From contig CM068384.1 of assembly GCA_034770075.1 (NCBI GenBank), positions 91,476,720 to 91,540,719 of the forward strand: a stretch of 64,000 bases of DNA, in the 5' to 3' direction. Below the pieces are notes generated by a model. The model saw nothing but the letters and a program-made list of their open reading frames with translations, ran no database searches and was not told the DNA's origin. Shown in pieces: positions 46,505 through 58,200 of this stretch; the stretch's first letter is position 1; the number at the start of each line of letters is the position of its first letter. The position numbers and the translations under genes are program-made. This stretch comes from Aralia elata. Taxonomy: Eukaryota; Streptophyta; Magnoliopsida; Apiales; Araliaceae.

Positions 46505-47935
46505 TCTAGAATGAGGGTTGAATAGATCTTTAATAAATTTGATTATTTAGCAGATATTATCAAATAATTAATATGTCAGATTGATTTAACACAGCGGAAT
46601 ATATTTTTAAAAAGTCCCCTTAAAGATTAATGAGAAATCACAGTTCTGAATTTAGTTAGGAATGCAGCCACAAGCAAGAAAAATATTTAGACAGAAAGTA
46701 AAAACTGTAAAAATAAATGACACAGCAAAGTTTAAGTGGTTCGAAGACTGAAAAACTCCTACTCCACTCTTCTACTCCACGAGTAGAAATCCATTAAGGA
46801 TTAAGATCACTAAGATCTATTACAACTGAACCACTTAGGTTCCTTCGAGTTACTAAGTCTCGGAATATGGGTCACTAAGTCCCACAACGAACTATTGATT
46901 GAATGATGTTGAGATGTGCTGCTAAGATGGCATTAAGCTTTTCTTCTTAGGTACTTAGCAGCTTGAACTAGATGTTCAAAATCGTAGAGTGTGTTTTAAC
47001 GTTAGCAGAGTTTAGGATTTTTGATCGTTATTCGTCTTTTTTTTTTAATTTGAATCCTTGCTGCCTTTTATAGTCTGCCTGAAAAATCTTCCCGTTGCTA
47101 GGTTCCCATTGGTGCATTTAATGCTCCAGATATTATGAGATCCTTGATGTTGACTTTTTGAGACATGTGTCAGCTCCTTTTTAGTTTGCCTGTCACATCA
47201 GCCTACATTCTCACCTAACACCACTGAGTTGTCACTTTTCAGCAAACTAGCTGGTATACACAAAATTTGACCTTCAATTTCTACCAAGGATGTTTGGAGA
47301 ATGTATCGGGACCTTCAATTAGCAACGCTCCCGTGTTAGTCTTTTGTCAGACCTAACTTCGCTCTACGAAGATGGAGGATCGTAGAATCCTGCTCTACGT
47401 CTTGATAGTTAAGAAGAGAGCTTTACGAAAGGGAGTAGTACTCTACGATCAGCTCTATGAAATATTGCATTAAAATTCATGGGGCTATCTTTACGACTTT
47501 GTCTTTACTGAACAAGCCTTGAGCGCTTTTCGATAAGGCTTTTACTCAGCGACTGCCTAGAGTACTCTACGTTCAGTCTTTACTTTGCGATTCGTTGTTC
47601 ACTCTACGAGCCAATCTTTGCTTTACGATTTGAGGTGAACTTTACGACGAGTGCAAATGCTCTGCGATCTATCTGATGTACTACGATCATGAGTTGACTC
47701 TACAATCTATCATCTTCTCCTTACAAACTATCATTTTTATCCTATCAACTATACATCAGATCAACTCAATAAGATTAACCTAACATTATTTGATCTTTCT
47801 AATCTAAGTCCTTGTACATTAAATTAAATTAAATCATTATTAAGGACTTTACACAACTTACTAGTTACAAATATACCTTGATTGCTCATTTCATCATCAA
47901 ATCATTAGATCAATTATGAAGACTTTAACAAATCA
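46505..47935. mobile_element. unclassified insertion in the element A LTR
   Basis: Text unlike the surrounding LTR, which resumes with CACCCAGGCCAAAGACATCC. The left side reads CTAGAATGAGGGTTGAATAG. No ORF and no exact boundaries. It carries the CTCTACG array at 47353-47705. Confidence 0.45.
47353..47705 (+). repeat. CTCTACG motif array outside Athila
   Basis: At least six exact CTCTACG plus many one-off forms (CTTTACG, CTCTGCG, CTCTATG), spaced 20-45 bp. The same word family as the Athila A LTR array at 3541-3860. Confidence 0.75.
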
Positions 47936-48725
47936 TTTTGTCTTTGCACCCAGGCCAAAGACATCCTCAACAACTTAGTTTGATAATTAGTACAAATAAA
48001 TAATATGATGAATGGACAGAAATAATCAGAATAATAAAGAATAAACATTAGCGATTTTCAATTTAATTTATTTAGAGTCCAAATTGTCAACACGATATCC
48101 AGAAAATCAATTAGAGTTCTTGATAAAGTATAAAGTTTAAGAAAATATAAGTTTCCAGTTCAAAAATAACAACTAAAATTCAATAGGAAGATTCAAGTCA
48201 AAGATATTAGATGAAACACAAACTATTAAGTAGATTATTTTAAGAATTTTCACCATTTAATGATATAGTTGTAGAAACGAATAATAATCTCTTACCATAA
48301 TATGGAGTATGAAAGAAAATGTTATCCCTTACCTTAATAAGAGACTAGATACTGCAATATTGTAGTAAAAGAATATTGTGTTGTTGGTGTGTGCTTATTT
48401 CTCAGATATTTCTCTTCTTCTCCTACCTCTCTTCTCTCTTATCTCTTATTCTCACTCTTTAACTTTCTTGTATAAGTTGTAAGTAAAATTTGAAGAATAC
48501 TTGCTTCTATTTATATACGAACTTTAAATTGGCCCTTGGCCTAAATTGGCTCTTGGCGAAGAGGCAAAATGGCTCTTGGCAATATAGAAGAGGCAAAATG
48601 ACCCCTTAGCAATATGGAAGAGGCAAAATGACCCTTGGATAAAACAGCTCTTGGATAAATTGCCTCTTGGTCAAATTGACTCTTGGGTATACTGCCTCTT
48701 GGTCAAATTGGCTCTTAGATGAATT

Positions 48726-48827
48726 GTGGGTCCCACGGAAGGGTCCCATGGAAGAAATTAAATAAAGTTGTGGGTCCCACTGACTAAATAAAGTTGTGGA
48801 TCCCACATAATAGATTGTGGGTCCCAC
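48726..48827. repeat. GTGGGTCCCAC array
   Basis: Copies at 48726, 48770, 48796 (GTGGATCCCAC, itself a palindrome) and 48817. GTGGG and CCCAC arms pair around a single base. Confidence 0.85.
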
Positions 48828-49647
48828 GAAATAAATGCATTCCACGGACAAATAAGCCAAACTTACAACAAACGTCTCATGCTAAACCCTTCTATTTATA
48901 ACAAAATTTAAACAAATATCTACCACATATCACTTATCATCCTTATTTCTTTCAAGTGTCGGCAACTTCTTACTAACAGTTATAATATTATATTAATAAT
49001 CACATATTTTTAATCAACACTTTTTAATCCTTCAATAGTTATTCACTATTAATATTATAGACTCACAATACTAACAACCAGATCATTCCTAGGAAAGAGG
49101 GAGTCTTCCATATACACAACGCACAATCAAATAACCCATTTCCTTGATAGAACTTTCTAGACATTTTTAATAATGCTAACTGGTCTAATAATATCATATC
49201 AAATAATATGAGTTACTGTTTCGTGACAATTATTGATTTAATAATATGAAATACTGTGCAATACCTTGTGATATTGTAGAGTACCACGTGCTACTGTGGA
49301 ATAACGCGTGCTACTATTATTTTATTACCGGATATTTCAACAGTTGATAGTAATAGGTCCGTTGACCATTTTTATTAAAAATATTATTTATGTCGTTTAC
49401 TGCATCCGACAATATTTCATTGTGGGGCCCACCAATGATTGGTTGTTTTGGCGTCGTCCTACTCTTACCTAATATTCCCGACAAAATGAATATTCGCCGA
49501 CACAACGAATATTTCCCGACATACTTTTATAATTTGCACATATATCACCCTTAACTTTAACCTTTTATCAATTTAACAATTTACTGTTTAGAATAATAAT
49601 AATAAAGAAAACTAAATTTTTATTTCATAAAAGTCGGGGTCTTATAA

Positions 49648-49884
49648 CCTTCCCTCCTTATAAAATTTCGTCCTCGAAATTAATGTACGTACCTGACATT
49701 TCGAAGAGATGAGGATACTTAGCTTTCATTTCTAATTCTATCTCCTAGGTCATTTCCTCTGTATCATGGTTTCTCCATAGGACTTTGACTTGAGATATAA
49801 CCTTTGAGCGTATAATATGTTCCTTCTTATCCAAGATTTTGACAGGTATCTCTTCATACGTTAATTAAATCCTCTGCTATCACG
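49648..49884 (-). pseudogene. Tekay-like pol C-terminus (chromodomain end), fragment
   Basis: The minus frame reads VISQVKVLWRNHDTEEMT, then TAG (49745-49747) where the family has tryptophan, then EIELEMKAKYPHLFE. This is the last part of a Tekay chromodomain. It is cut upstream at 49885 by another LTR. Confidence 0.82.
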
Positions 49885-52050
49885 TGTAACGACCCCCAAA
49901 ATTCATACCATTCAACCCTTGACTTCGGTCGTTATCAATACATCTTCATTCTGACTTTACATCATTAATCGATGTTAAACTTAATAAAATGCGGATTAAT
50001 TTAAAACTTTTCTGTCATCTTTCTGTAATTCCCTGAATCATAACCTTTATCATTTACACATCTTTAAATCAATTTTTATTTTATGATTCACTTCATCATT
50101 GTTTCGAAATAAAACCTTACATCTCAAATCGTTATTCTTATATACAGGATAATATAACTTCACATCCAAACAATAGAACTTTACAACTCAATGTAAATTA
50201 CCCATCTTAAACCATCAAGTACATTTATCAAATACTAAAACATGGTTCAACATAACTACATCAACTAAAATTATTTAATCTTCATTCATTAAATCTGATC
50301 CGTGTCATTCAGGTAACATTTTAACATTACCTTGAATCCTTGACCTGCAAAAATGGTTATTTTGCAAGAATGAGTTTTGACAGCTCAGCATATCTAACAG
50401 TTTGCATGCATCACGTAGCACATAATAACATGCTCAACATACATCTCATAATCATTACACTAGTTTAACATACATTCTGCAGTTCACGTAACAAGTATAA
50501 AGATTGAGTTCCTTACTCAACCAGCATTCTTTATTCAATCAATAGTCATAAATTGACTTTAACATTTCATGCTTATAATACATATAATTCATCATGCTCT
50601 TTGCAAAATAAATTTAACACAATTCAACATCAAGTTCACATACCAAATATGAACTGAAAGACTTGCCTGGCTCGTAGATTACCAATTACAGGAAAAACAA
50701 CTTATAGTTATACTTCACGAATCCTACACAATATATTATTGTACACATCAACTATTAGTCATATAACAATGCTTGATAATCATTTAAGTAACTTTATTCT
50801 ATATTCCATAGTCCTTCCTTTTAATCGATACACAATAATCAATTTAATTGTGTTAATTTCCGACTTATATCCCATTATAATCTTTCTTAGGTCATACTCA
50901 AAGTTCATTCAAGTAATTAGGTCTTGCTAAAACATCTTTTCGTTTATTCAGTTTATTTACATTAAACTTCTTTTCCCTTCTCCCTACATTCCACTTTGAT
51001 ATACTTAACATTTAGTTAAGTTTTTGTAACCTTTCGTTACATTATAATAAATGTATTCCATTCATTAAAGTTAATTAAATTAACTTCTTCTTATACTCTC
51101 AAAGTATTTTATTTAAATAGTCACTTAATATTTAATTAAGTTACTATATTTAGCCTTTACATTATTTTAAATGTAAATTAGATTAATTAAATTAATTAAA
51201 TTAATCTAATTAACTTCCAAATAAATATTTAAATTTCATCTTTCAATTAATACTTAATTTTAAATTAGGTATTTAAAACTTTCCATAATACCTTATTAAG
51301 TGTATTATGTAAATTAATTATTAATATTAAGTTTCCTATGAATTAGCAAATAAAAGCAACTGTCTGCGCCTGGCCAAGGACCGGCGCTGCGACGCCTGGT
51401 TTAGCCTTGACACCGGCGCTACGACGCTAGGTCAGGATTCCAATTGACCAAGATCGGCGCTGCGGCGCCCAAATTACCCTATGGGCCGGCGCTGCGACGC
51501 CACGCACCAGTGAGGAATTCTGAAATTTTGCTTCTTCGCAAATTTTTGACCCTTTCTCCTTCCGATCTTCATATCTCGAGTTATACACATCTAAATTAAT
51601 CTGTTTTGACTCTATGGATTCATAATTCATAGAATACAACATACCAAAAAATCAACAATTTACAGAAACATTAACTAACCTAAATCTTGACCCAAAACTC
51701 ATGTTCATACTATGTTTTCATGTTTTAACATATTTAGCGTAATAGTTAACCACGAATTCGTTATTCAACCAAATTGATTCATTCCACTTCCGTTGTTTTC
51801 GTTTTTCAACATACTAACAACATATATCATCAATTTACATATTTCTACATGAATCACTAACCAATTTTAGCCTCAAAATAGGCCAAAACACATATATTTC
51901 CTCAAAACTCTAATTTCTCATCTTTAGCATGTTCTCATGATTTTGATACCCAAAACCAATTATAATTTACTCATAACAGATTATATATACCCAATAACTT
52001 ATATAATCAACACAATCAAATTCCCTAACTTAACATTCATAGAAACTTAC
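49885..52050 (-). repeat. Tekay-like LTR (element B), interrupted by Athila B
   Basis: Begins TGTAACGACCCCCAAAATTC, laid out like the other minus-oriented Tekay LTRs but with a different sequence, so another family. It runs without an end to the Athila B insertion; the rest presumably lies beyond the window. No coding text. Confidence 0.6.
51366..51505. repeat. GGCGCTGCGACGCC array in element B LTR
   Basis: Four GC-rich words, exact at 51383 and near 51486, variant near 51416 and 51454, in DNA that is otherwise very AT-rich. GGCG/CGCC arms flank a 6-nt loop. Confidence 0.85.
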
Positions 52051-52318
52051 TGATGAGTGTGTTTTATACACACAATTTGGGTACTTTTGGCCTTGATAAT
52101 TTGCAAATCTTTAAGTATTTTATAAAGTTTCCATGTACTTTTATCGTAGTTTTACGTAAATGAGTTTTAGTTACTTTTACATGTTTTAAGTTGCTTTGAT
52201 GCATTTTTATTATGTGTGTAGGAATTAAAATAAAGACCGCGCGGATCGTTGTTTGGATTGACTCATTGTCCGTGCCTAGTCGTCTGTGCCCGAATGGTAA
52301 CGTGATGGATTGTGGTGA

Positions 52319-52552
52319 TTGGCGACGCCCGGTGCTTAATTTGACAATATTTGATAGTTGGGCGTGCGCGGCGTCGGATGGTGTGCACGGCGTGCGGCAT
52401 TGGCCAAACCACCTGGGCAAGCCCGTGCTTGGATTTCCGTGCCCGGAGGTTATGACGATGAAAATTTATGTTTGGCGACGTTTGGGGCTTAATTTGATGA
52501 CATATAGAAGTTGGGCGTGCACGGCGTTGGATGGCGTGCACGGCGTGCGGCG
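52319..52552 (+). repeat. duplicated segment in Athila B LTR
   Basis: Two copies of about 80 bp (starting GGCGACGCCCGG near 52321 and GGCGACGTTTGG near 52476), both with TTAATTTGA, AGTTGGGCGTGC and ATGG[TC]GTGCACGGCGTGCGG. Confidence 0.85.
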
Positions 52553-52561
52553 TCGACCAAG

Positions 52562-52882
52562 CCGCGTGCACGGCGTGCGGCTGGGCGCTGGGCGCTCGGC
52601 AGCCTCGGCGTTGGGCGCGCGCGCGGCGCGCGGGGGCGGCATGGCTCGGCAGCATCCAGGCGCATGGGCGCGGACGCACGCCTGGGCGTGCGGGCGCACG
52701 GGCGGCCTCGGCAGCCAGCCTCGGCAGCGCATGCGGGCGTGTGAGCGACATGCAGGCGCCAGCGTGCGGGCGCACGCCTGGGGCGCGCGGGCGCGCGCGC
52801 TTGGCTCGGCAGCCTCGGCAGCGGCATGGGCGGCATGCAGGCGCTTGGGCGCGGGCGCACGCCTGGGCGTGCGGGCGCACGC
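52562..52882. repeat. GC-rich array with GCGTGCGGGCGCACGC hairpins
   Basis: Three copies (about 52686, 52762, 52867) of GCGTGC/GCACGC arms around GGGC, embedded in GCGCGC-rich text. The right LTR (63394-63805) has extra tandem copies, so the array expands and contracts. It lies about 90 bp upstream of the TATA-like box. Confidence 0.9.
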
Positions 52883-52967
52883 CGCCGTGCTGAGTGCGAT
52901 CTGACACACCTTCAGTGCGATCTGAGCTGCGTTTTGTCCGATTTTGGCTAGGGTTTCTTGATGAAGA

Positions 52968-52977
52968 CTATATATAT
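52968..52977 (+). promoter_or_regulatory. putative TATA box of Athila B LTR
   Basis: CTATATATAT, directly downstream of the GC array; repeated in the 3' LTR near 63890. Confidence 0.5.
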
Positions 52978-54117
52978 TCTCTTCCAAGCCTGATATCAGC
53001 TATCCAGAGGGAGAGAGAGGCTACAAAATACATCAACCAACAGAGCTTAAGGCTGCAAATCAAGCTAAATCAAGCCAAAAGCCAAGGAACTCAGTCAAGA
53101 AGAATTGCAAGGCCAAGGTGGAGGGTTGGAAACCATCAGCAACCAAAGGAACACCAACTCAATAGCTCCAAAAGTGGTTTCATTTCTAGATTTCTACCTT
53201 CTTTGTAATTCGAATTTGACAATGTATCAATTGAAAATGATGTTTATTGTAGCTATCATGAACTAACCTTCTATTCTAAGATTGCAATGGAACCCAACAC
53301 TTAATTTGAATTGAATTCTCTCTCTATTGATTTTAGTTATGCATTTGTGAATTGATTGTCATAACCTTTGCTTCTAGATTAATTGCTTGGCCCGTAATTA
53401 CCGTGGGAACCTATATGAACTTGACGAACGGATTATAGGTTAAGACCTAGTTATGATAACATGCGAAAGTATAGATTGTTGTGGGTTATTAATTGGATTA
53501 AGTGACATGTGTCTTATTAATTATCTGCAATAATAGGTATCTTGATAGTAGTTGGGATAGATATATACCTAATTACCGCATGCAACCTATTGAGAATCTA
53601 GTCTTAATGACTTCCGAGGTGAAAGTTGGTAATGGAAGGGAGGATTAATTAGATTTGGTGACACGTGTCTATAAATCATTCCTGAAATTAGTCTCTTGAT
53701 AGTGTATAGGATAGACATATACCTATACACCGCTTAGGAAGATTCGTGATTGACCATCGACAGAGGCTCTTATGTAGTTTTGACTTCTCGGTTGTCAATT
53801 CGTATGCTATAACTAATTGAAAAGAGAGAGTTAGGAGATTCAAATGACGTGTTGGGGGAAATTGTAATCTTAGATCCTTCTATCTTGATATTTTTTTACC
53901 GCATTTTACTCAATATTTGACTTGTGAACTCAACCAATCAACAAATTATCAAATCTTCATTGTTTAAAATTAGAACAAGTTGATAGACGATTAGTACTTG
54001 GTTATTATTTGTCACAATTCCCTGTGGGTTCGACTCATATCTTATCATATATTACTTGTGGACCGTGTATACTTGCACGTGTGTGTTTATCGATAGTTAA
54101 ATCGACCAACAAGTTTT

Positions 54118-54134
54118 TGGCGCCGTTGCCGGGG
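54118..54134 (+). other. Athila B primer binding site
   Basis: TGGCGCCGTTGCCGGGG, matching the 3' end of tRNA-Asp used by Athila-lineage elements, six bases after the LTR. Confidence 0.88.
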
Positions 54135-54240
54135 GAATTGTTTTCTAATAATTATACCAATATCAATTCCAATCAACTTGGTCTCTTTTTTTAGACTTGT
54201 ATATAATTTTCATTTTGTTTTGTAGGTATTCTTGATTTGT

Positions 54241-56030
54241 ATGCCACGCTCACGTGATCTTGAGTTAATTCCTTACGATCCCGAGATCGAGAGAAATATT
54301 CGACGACTACGTAGAGAACGAGTTCGGGGTATACCCAATCAAGATACCATGGCTGAGGAGGAGCCTAAAAACCTTGAGGGGAGTACGCCATGCCTCTTGT
54401 CACAGATTTTGCACTCAAGCATTTCCAGGCCAGCCATTGAGGCCAATCACTTTGAAATTAAGCCTGGGACCATCCAAATGGTTCAAAAACTGTTTGCAGT
54501 TTGGTGGGTTGCCCAATGACGACCCAAATGCTCATTTGGTGAGTTTTTCTGGAAATTTGTGACACATTCAAGTACACTCAAGTGACTGATGATGCAATTA
54601 GACTCCGACTATTTCCTTTCACACTCCGGGATAAGGCAAAGAGTTGGTTGCATTCGCTTCCCTCGGGCTCAATTACTAAGTGGGATGACTTAGCCCAGAA
54701 ATTTTTGGCAAAGTTTTTCCCACCCGCGAAAACTGCAAGATTGAGGAATGACATCACTTCGTTTGTTCAATATGATTCCGAGTCTTTGTATGAGGCTTGG
54801 GAAAGGTTCAAGGATCTAATTAGGAGATGTCCACACCATGGGTTGCCTCAATGGTTGCAAGTTGAGATTTTTTATAATGGGCTAACCAATGCCACTCGAT
54901 CTAGTGTTGACGCAGCTGCAGGTGGTAGTTTAATGGGAAAGAATTTTGCGGAAGCCTACAAACTATTGGAAACCATGGCTGCAAATATTTATCAATGGAC
55001 TTCGGAGAGGAAAATGCCACCAAAGGCAGCAGGAAAATTTGAGGTGGATCATCTCACCTCAATTACCGCACAGCTAGCCGCGCTCACAAAGGAAGTTAAA
55101 AATTTAGGAGTTCAATCTGTGCAAAGCATTTCTGAGACCTGCGAGTTGTGTGTTGGAAATCACCCTACCGAGCAATGTCCCATCAATGCAGAGTCCGTAC
55201 AGTTTGTTGGTAATTACAATAGACAGCAAAACAACCCCCACTCCAATCACTACAATCATGGATGGAAAAATCACCCAAATTTCTCATGGAGCAACAACAA
55301 TAATACCCAAACCCAATATTCAGCTCCTAGGCATCAATATCCCCCAGGATTCCAAAATCAAACTCAATCACACCATCAACCCCAATCACACCAACAAGCC
55401 TCAAACCCACCTTTGCCACAACAGGAGAAAAAGCCTAGTGGGGACGAGTTATTGGCTCAATTGGTTGCACAACATAGTGCTTCGATACGGAATATTGAGC
55501 TTCAGCTTGGGCAAATTGCAAGCGCCATGAATATTCGTCCCCCTGGTGCCTTACCTAGTGACACTGAAGTTAATCCGAAAAGAGATGGAAAGGAACATTG
55601 CAAGGCTGTGACTTTGAGAAGTGGGAAGGAGCTACCGGAAGTTGTGAATGAGGTTCCAGCTGAAGCGGTGGTTGAGGTTGGAAATGGGGAGAAAGAGGAA
55701 GAAAAGAGAAAAGAAGAAGAAAAGGAAAAGGAGCCAGTGCCAAAACCAGCGGGGAGCAAGCAAGGCCCTATATATCCACCATGCCCGTTTCCACAACGTC
55801 AGCAGAAATTAAAGTTGGATAAGCAATTCTCTAAGTTCTTGGAGGTTTTCAAGAAATTGCACATAAACATCCCTTTCGCTGAGGCATTAGAACAAATGCC
55901 TAGTTATGTGAAGTTCATGAAAGAAATCTTGTCAAGAAAGAGAAGGCTTGAGGAGTTTGAGACGGTGGCACTAACCGAAGAATGTAGTGCTGTATTACAA
56001 AGGAAGTTACCACCAAAGTTGAAAGATCCG
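54241..56030 (+). pseudogene. Athila B gag, frameshifted
   Basis: Starts MPRSRDLELIPYDPEIERN. Athila gag text follows: AIEANHFEIKPG, GGLPNDDPNAHLVSF, DDAIRLRLFPFTLRDKAKSW, FPPAKTARLRNDITSF, EAWERFKDLIRRCPHHGLP and a single knuckle CELCVGNHPTEQC near 55140. Then comes a linker rich in Q, N, H and P and an acidic/basic stretch (GEKEEEKRKEEEKEKE). Two one-base insertions, in the A-run near 54490 and the T-run near 54547, break the frame; from about 54570 it is open. The first 120 codons may contain another defect. Confidence 0.88.
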
Positions 56031-58200
56031 GGGAGTTTCACGATTCCTTGCACAATTGGTAACCAATTCTTTGGCAAGGCCCTATGTGATTTGGGGGCAA
56101 GCATCAATCTAATGCCACTCTCAATTTATCAACAGCTGGGATTAAGTGAGGCAAAACCTACAAAAGTTACATTGGCAACTTGCGGATAGGTCTCTCACAT
56201 ACCCAAGAGGCATAGTAGAAGATGTGCTTGTCAAAGTGGACAAGTTTATTTTTCCAGCGGATTTCATTGTCCTTGATTTCGAAGAAGACAGGGAGATACC
56301 TATCATCCTTGGACGCCCATTCTTAGCCACAGGCAGAACTTTGATTGATGTGCAAAAAGGAGAGCTAACCATGCGTGTCCAAGACCAAGAGGTAACTTTT
56401 AACGTTTTTAAAGCAATGAAATTTCCTAATGTGCAGGATGAATGTTTCAGGATAGACTTGATTGACGAGGCGGTGGAAGAGGTGTTCGCAGCAACATATG
56501 ATGTTGACCCTTTTGAAGAATTGCTAGGAGAATCACTTGATAGTGAACCTCTGTTTCCTAACGAGATGGTAAATGTGCTGAATGTTCCCCCACGTTTTAT
56601 CAAGTTTAAGCAACTATTTGAACCGTTAGATAGACCAAGCAGCTCTAGTACCATTGCAAAATCCTCATGGGAGGAGCCACCTACTTTGGAGCTCAAACCA
56701 TTGCCAATCCACTTGAGGTATGCTTATTTGGGTAATGCTAGTACCTTGCCTGTTATTGTGTCTGCTTCACTTGATGATGTGCAGGAAAACAAATTGCTAA
56801 GAGTGCTACGGGAGTACAAAACAGCCTTAGGTTGGTCCATTGCTGACATCAAGGGAATTAGCCCCGCTTTTTGTATGCACAAGATCATAGTGGAAGATGA
56901 GGCCAAACCTGTGGTTGAGCATCGGCGTAGATTGAACCCCGTCATGAAGGAGGTGGTCAAGAAGGAAATTATCAAATTGCTCGATGCCGGCATCATCTAT
57001 CCCATTTCAGACAGTCCATGGGTCAGTCCAGTGCAATGTGTTCCAAAGAAGGGGGGGCATGACAGTGGTGTCTAATGAAAACAACGAGTTGATCCCAACT
57101 AGAACCGTCACCGGATGGAGAGTTTGCATGGACTACAGAAGGTTGAACAAGACTACGTGCAAGGATCATTTTCCGCTCCCATTCATTGATCAAATGCTAG
57201 ACAGGTTGGCGGGACATGAATTCTATTGTCTCTTGGATGGATACTCGGGCTACAACCAAATTGCCATTGCCCCCGAAGATCAAGAGAAAACGACGTTCAC
57301 TTGCCCATATGGGACATTTGCTTTCAGAAGAATGTCATTTGGGTTATGCAACGCACCCGCCACCTTCCAAAGATGTATGATGGCTATATTCTCTGATATG
57401 GTCGAGCAAGGATTGGAGGTTTTCATGGACGATTTCTCGGTTTTTGGAGATTCATTCGACTTATGCCTAGAAAACCTTGTGAAAGTGCTGAACCGATGTG
57501 TTGAGAACAAAATTATGGTGCTTAATTGGGAGAAATGCCACTTCATGGTGCAAGAAGGGATTATTTTGGGGCATAGAGTATCTTCAAAGGGGCTGGAGGT
57601 TGATAAGGCCAAGATCGAGACCATTGAGAAGCTTCCTCCACCAACCAACGTCAAGGGAATCCGTAGTTTCCTTGGACATGCTGGATTTTATAGGCGGTTT
57701 ATCAAAGATTTCTCAAAAGTTGCAAAACCGCTGTGTAGTCTACTTGAGAAAGACACTTCATTTGTCTTCGACCATGCTTGTCTTGAGGCTTTTGAGTTAC
57801 TAAGGAAGAAGCTTGTAAGTGCACCTATTATCGTGGCCCCGGATTGGAATCTTCCGTTTGAATTGATGTGCGACGCTAGCGACTTTGCAATTGGTGCTGT
57901 ATTGGGCCATCGCAAGGACAAGGTCTTTCATGTGATATATTATGCTAGCAAGACACTAACTGGTGCTCAACTTAATTACACAACAACGGAGAAGGAATTG
58001 CTTGCTATCGTGTATGCCTTTGACAAATTTCGTGCCTATCTCATTGGCACCAAGGTCATTGTGTACACGGACCATTCTGCCATTAAGTATTTAATAGCAA
58101 AGAAGGACGCAAAGCCACGCTTGATTCGATGGGTTTTATTGCTTCAAGAGTTCGATTCTTGAGATTAGAGATAAGAAGGGAACCGAGAATCAAGTGGCGG
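56031..58200 (+). pseudogene. Athila B protease, RT and RNase H, frameshifted
   Basis: The protease active site is CDLGASINLMPLSIYQ with IILGRPFLATGRT downstream. RT has LLDGYSGYNQI, the active-site FMDDFSVFGD near 57424, and NWEKCHFMVQEGIILGH. RNase H has FELMCDASDFAIGAVLGH and VYTDHSAIKYLIAKKD. Three one-base insertions: near 56175 (TTGGCAACTT), 57053-57059 (a run of seven G) and 58157 (GATTCTT). Apart from these the text is conserved and without stops. Confidence 0.92.

Larger units (their letters stand above)
45749..49647 (-). repeat. Tekay-like LTR (element A), minus orientation, with internal insertion
   Basis: Starts TGTGACGCCCCCAAATTT like the Tekay LTRs. It ends at GTCGGGGTCTTATAA, next to the polypurine complement CCTTCCCTCCTTAT and a pol tail on the minus strand. 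Without the insertion at about 46505-47935 it is about 2.5 kb. It contains a 110-bp imperfect tandem duplication (46246-46455), an AAATTGGCTCTTGG repeat field (48530-48715) and four GTGGGTCCCAC words. Confidence 0.7.
52051..54111 (+). repeat. Athila B 5' LTR
   Basis: TGATGAGTGTG...ACCAACA, 2061 bp. Contains a tandem duplication, a strongly GC-rich array and a TATA-like box. Confidence 0.92.

Noticed and set aside
52212..52907. Long overlapping ORFs in both strands of the Athila B LTR (also at 63044-63909 and 59722-60304)
   Set aside because: They are open in several frames at once because the DNA is GC-rich and repetitive; frames differ between the two LTRs and translate to low-complexity R/A/G/P text.
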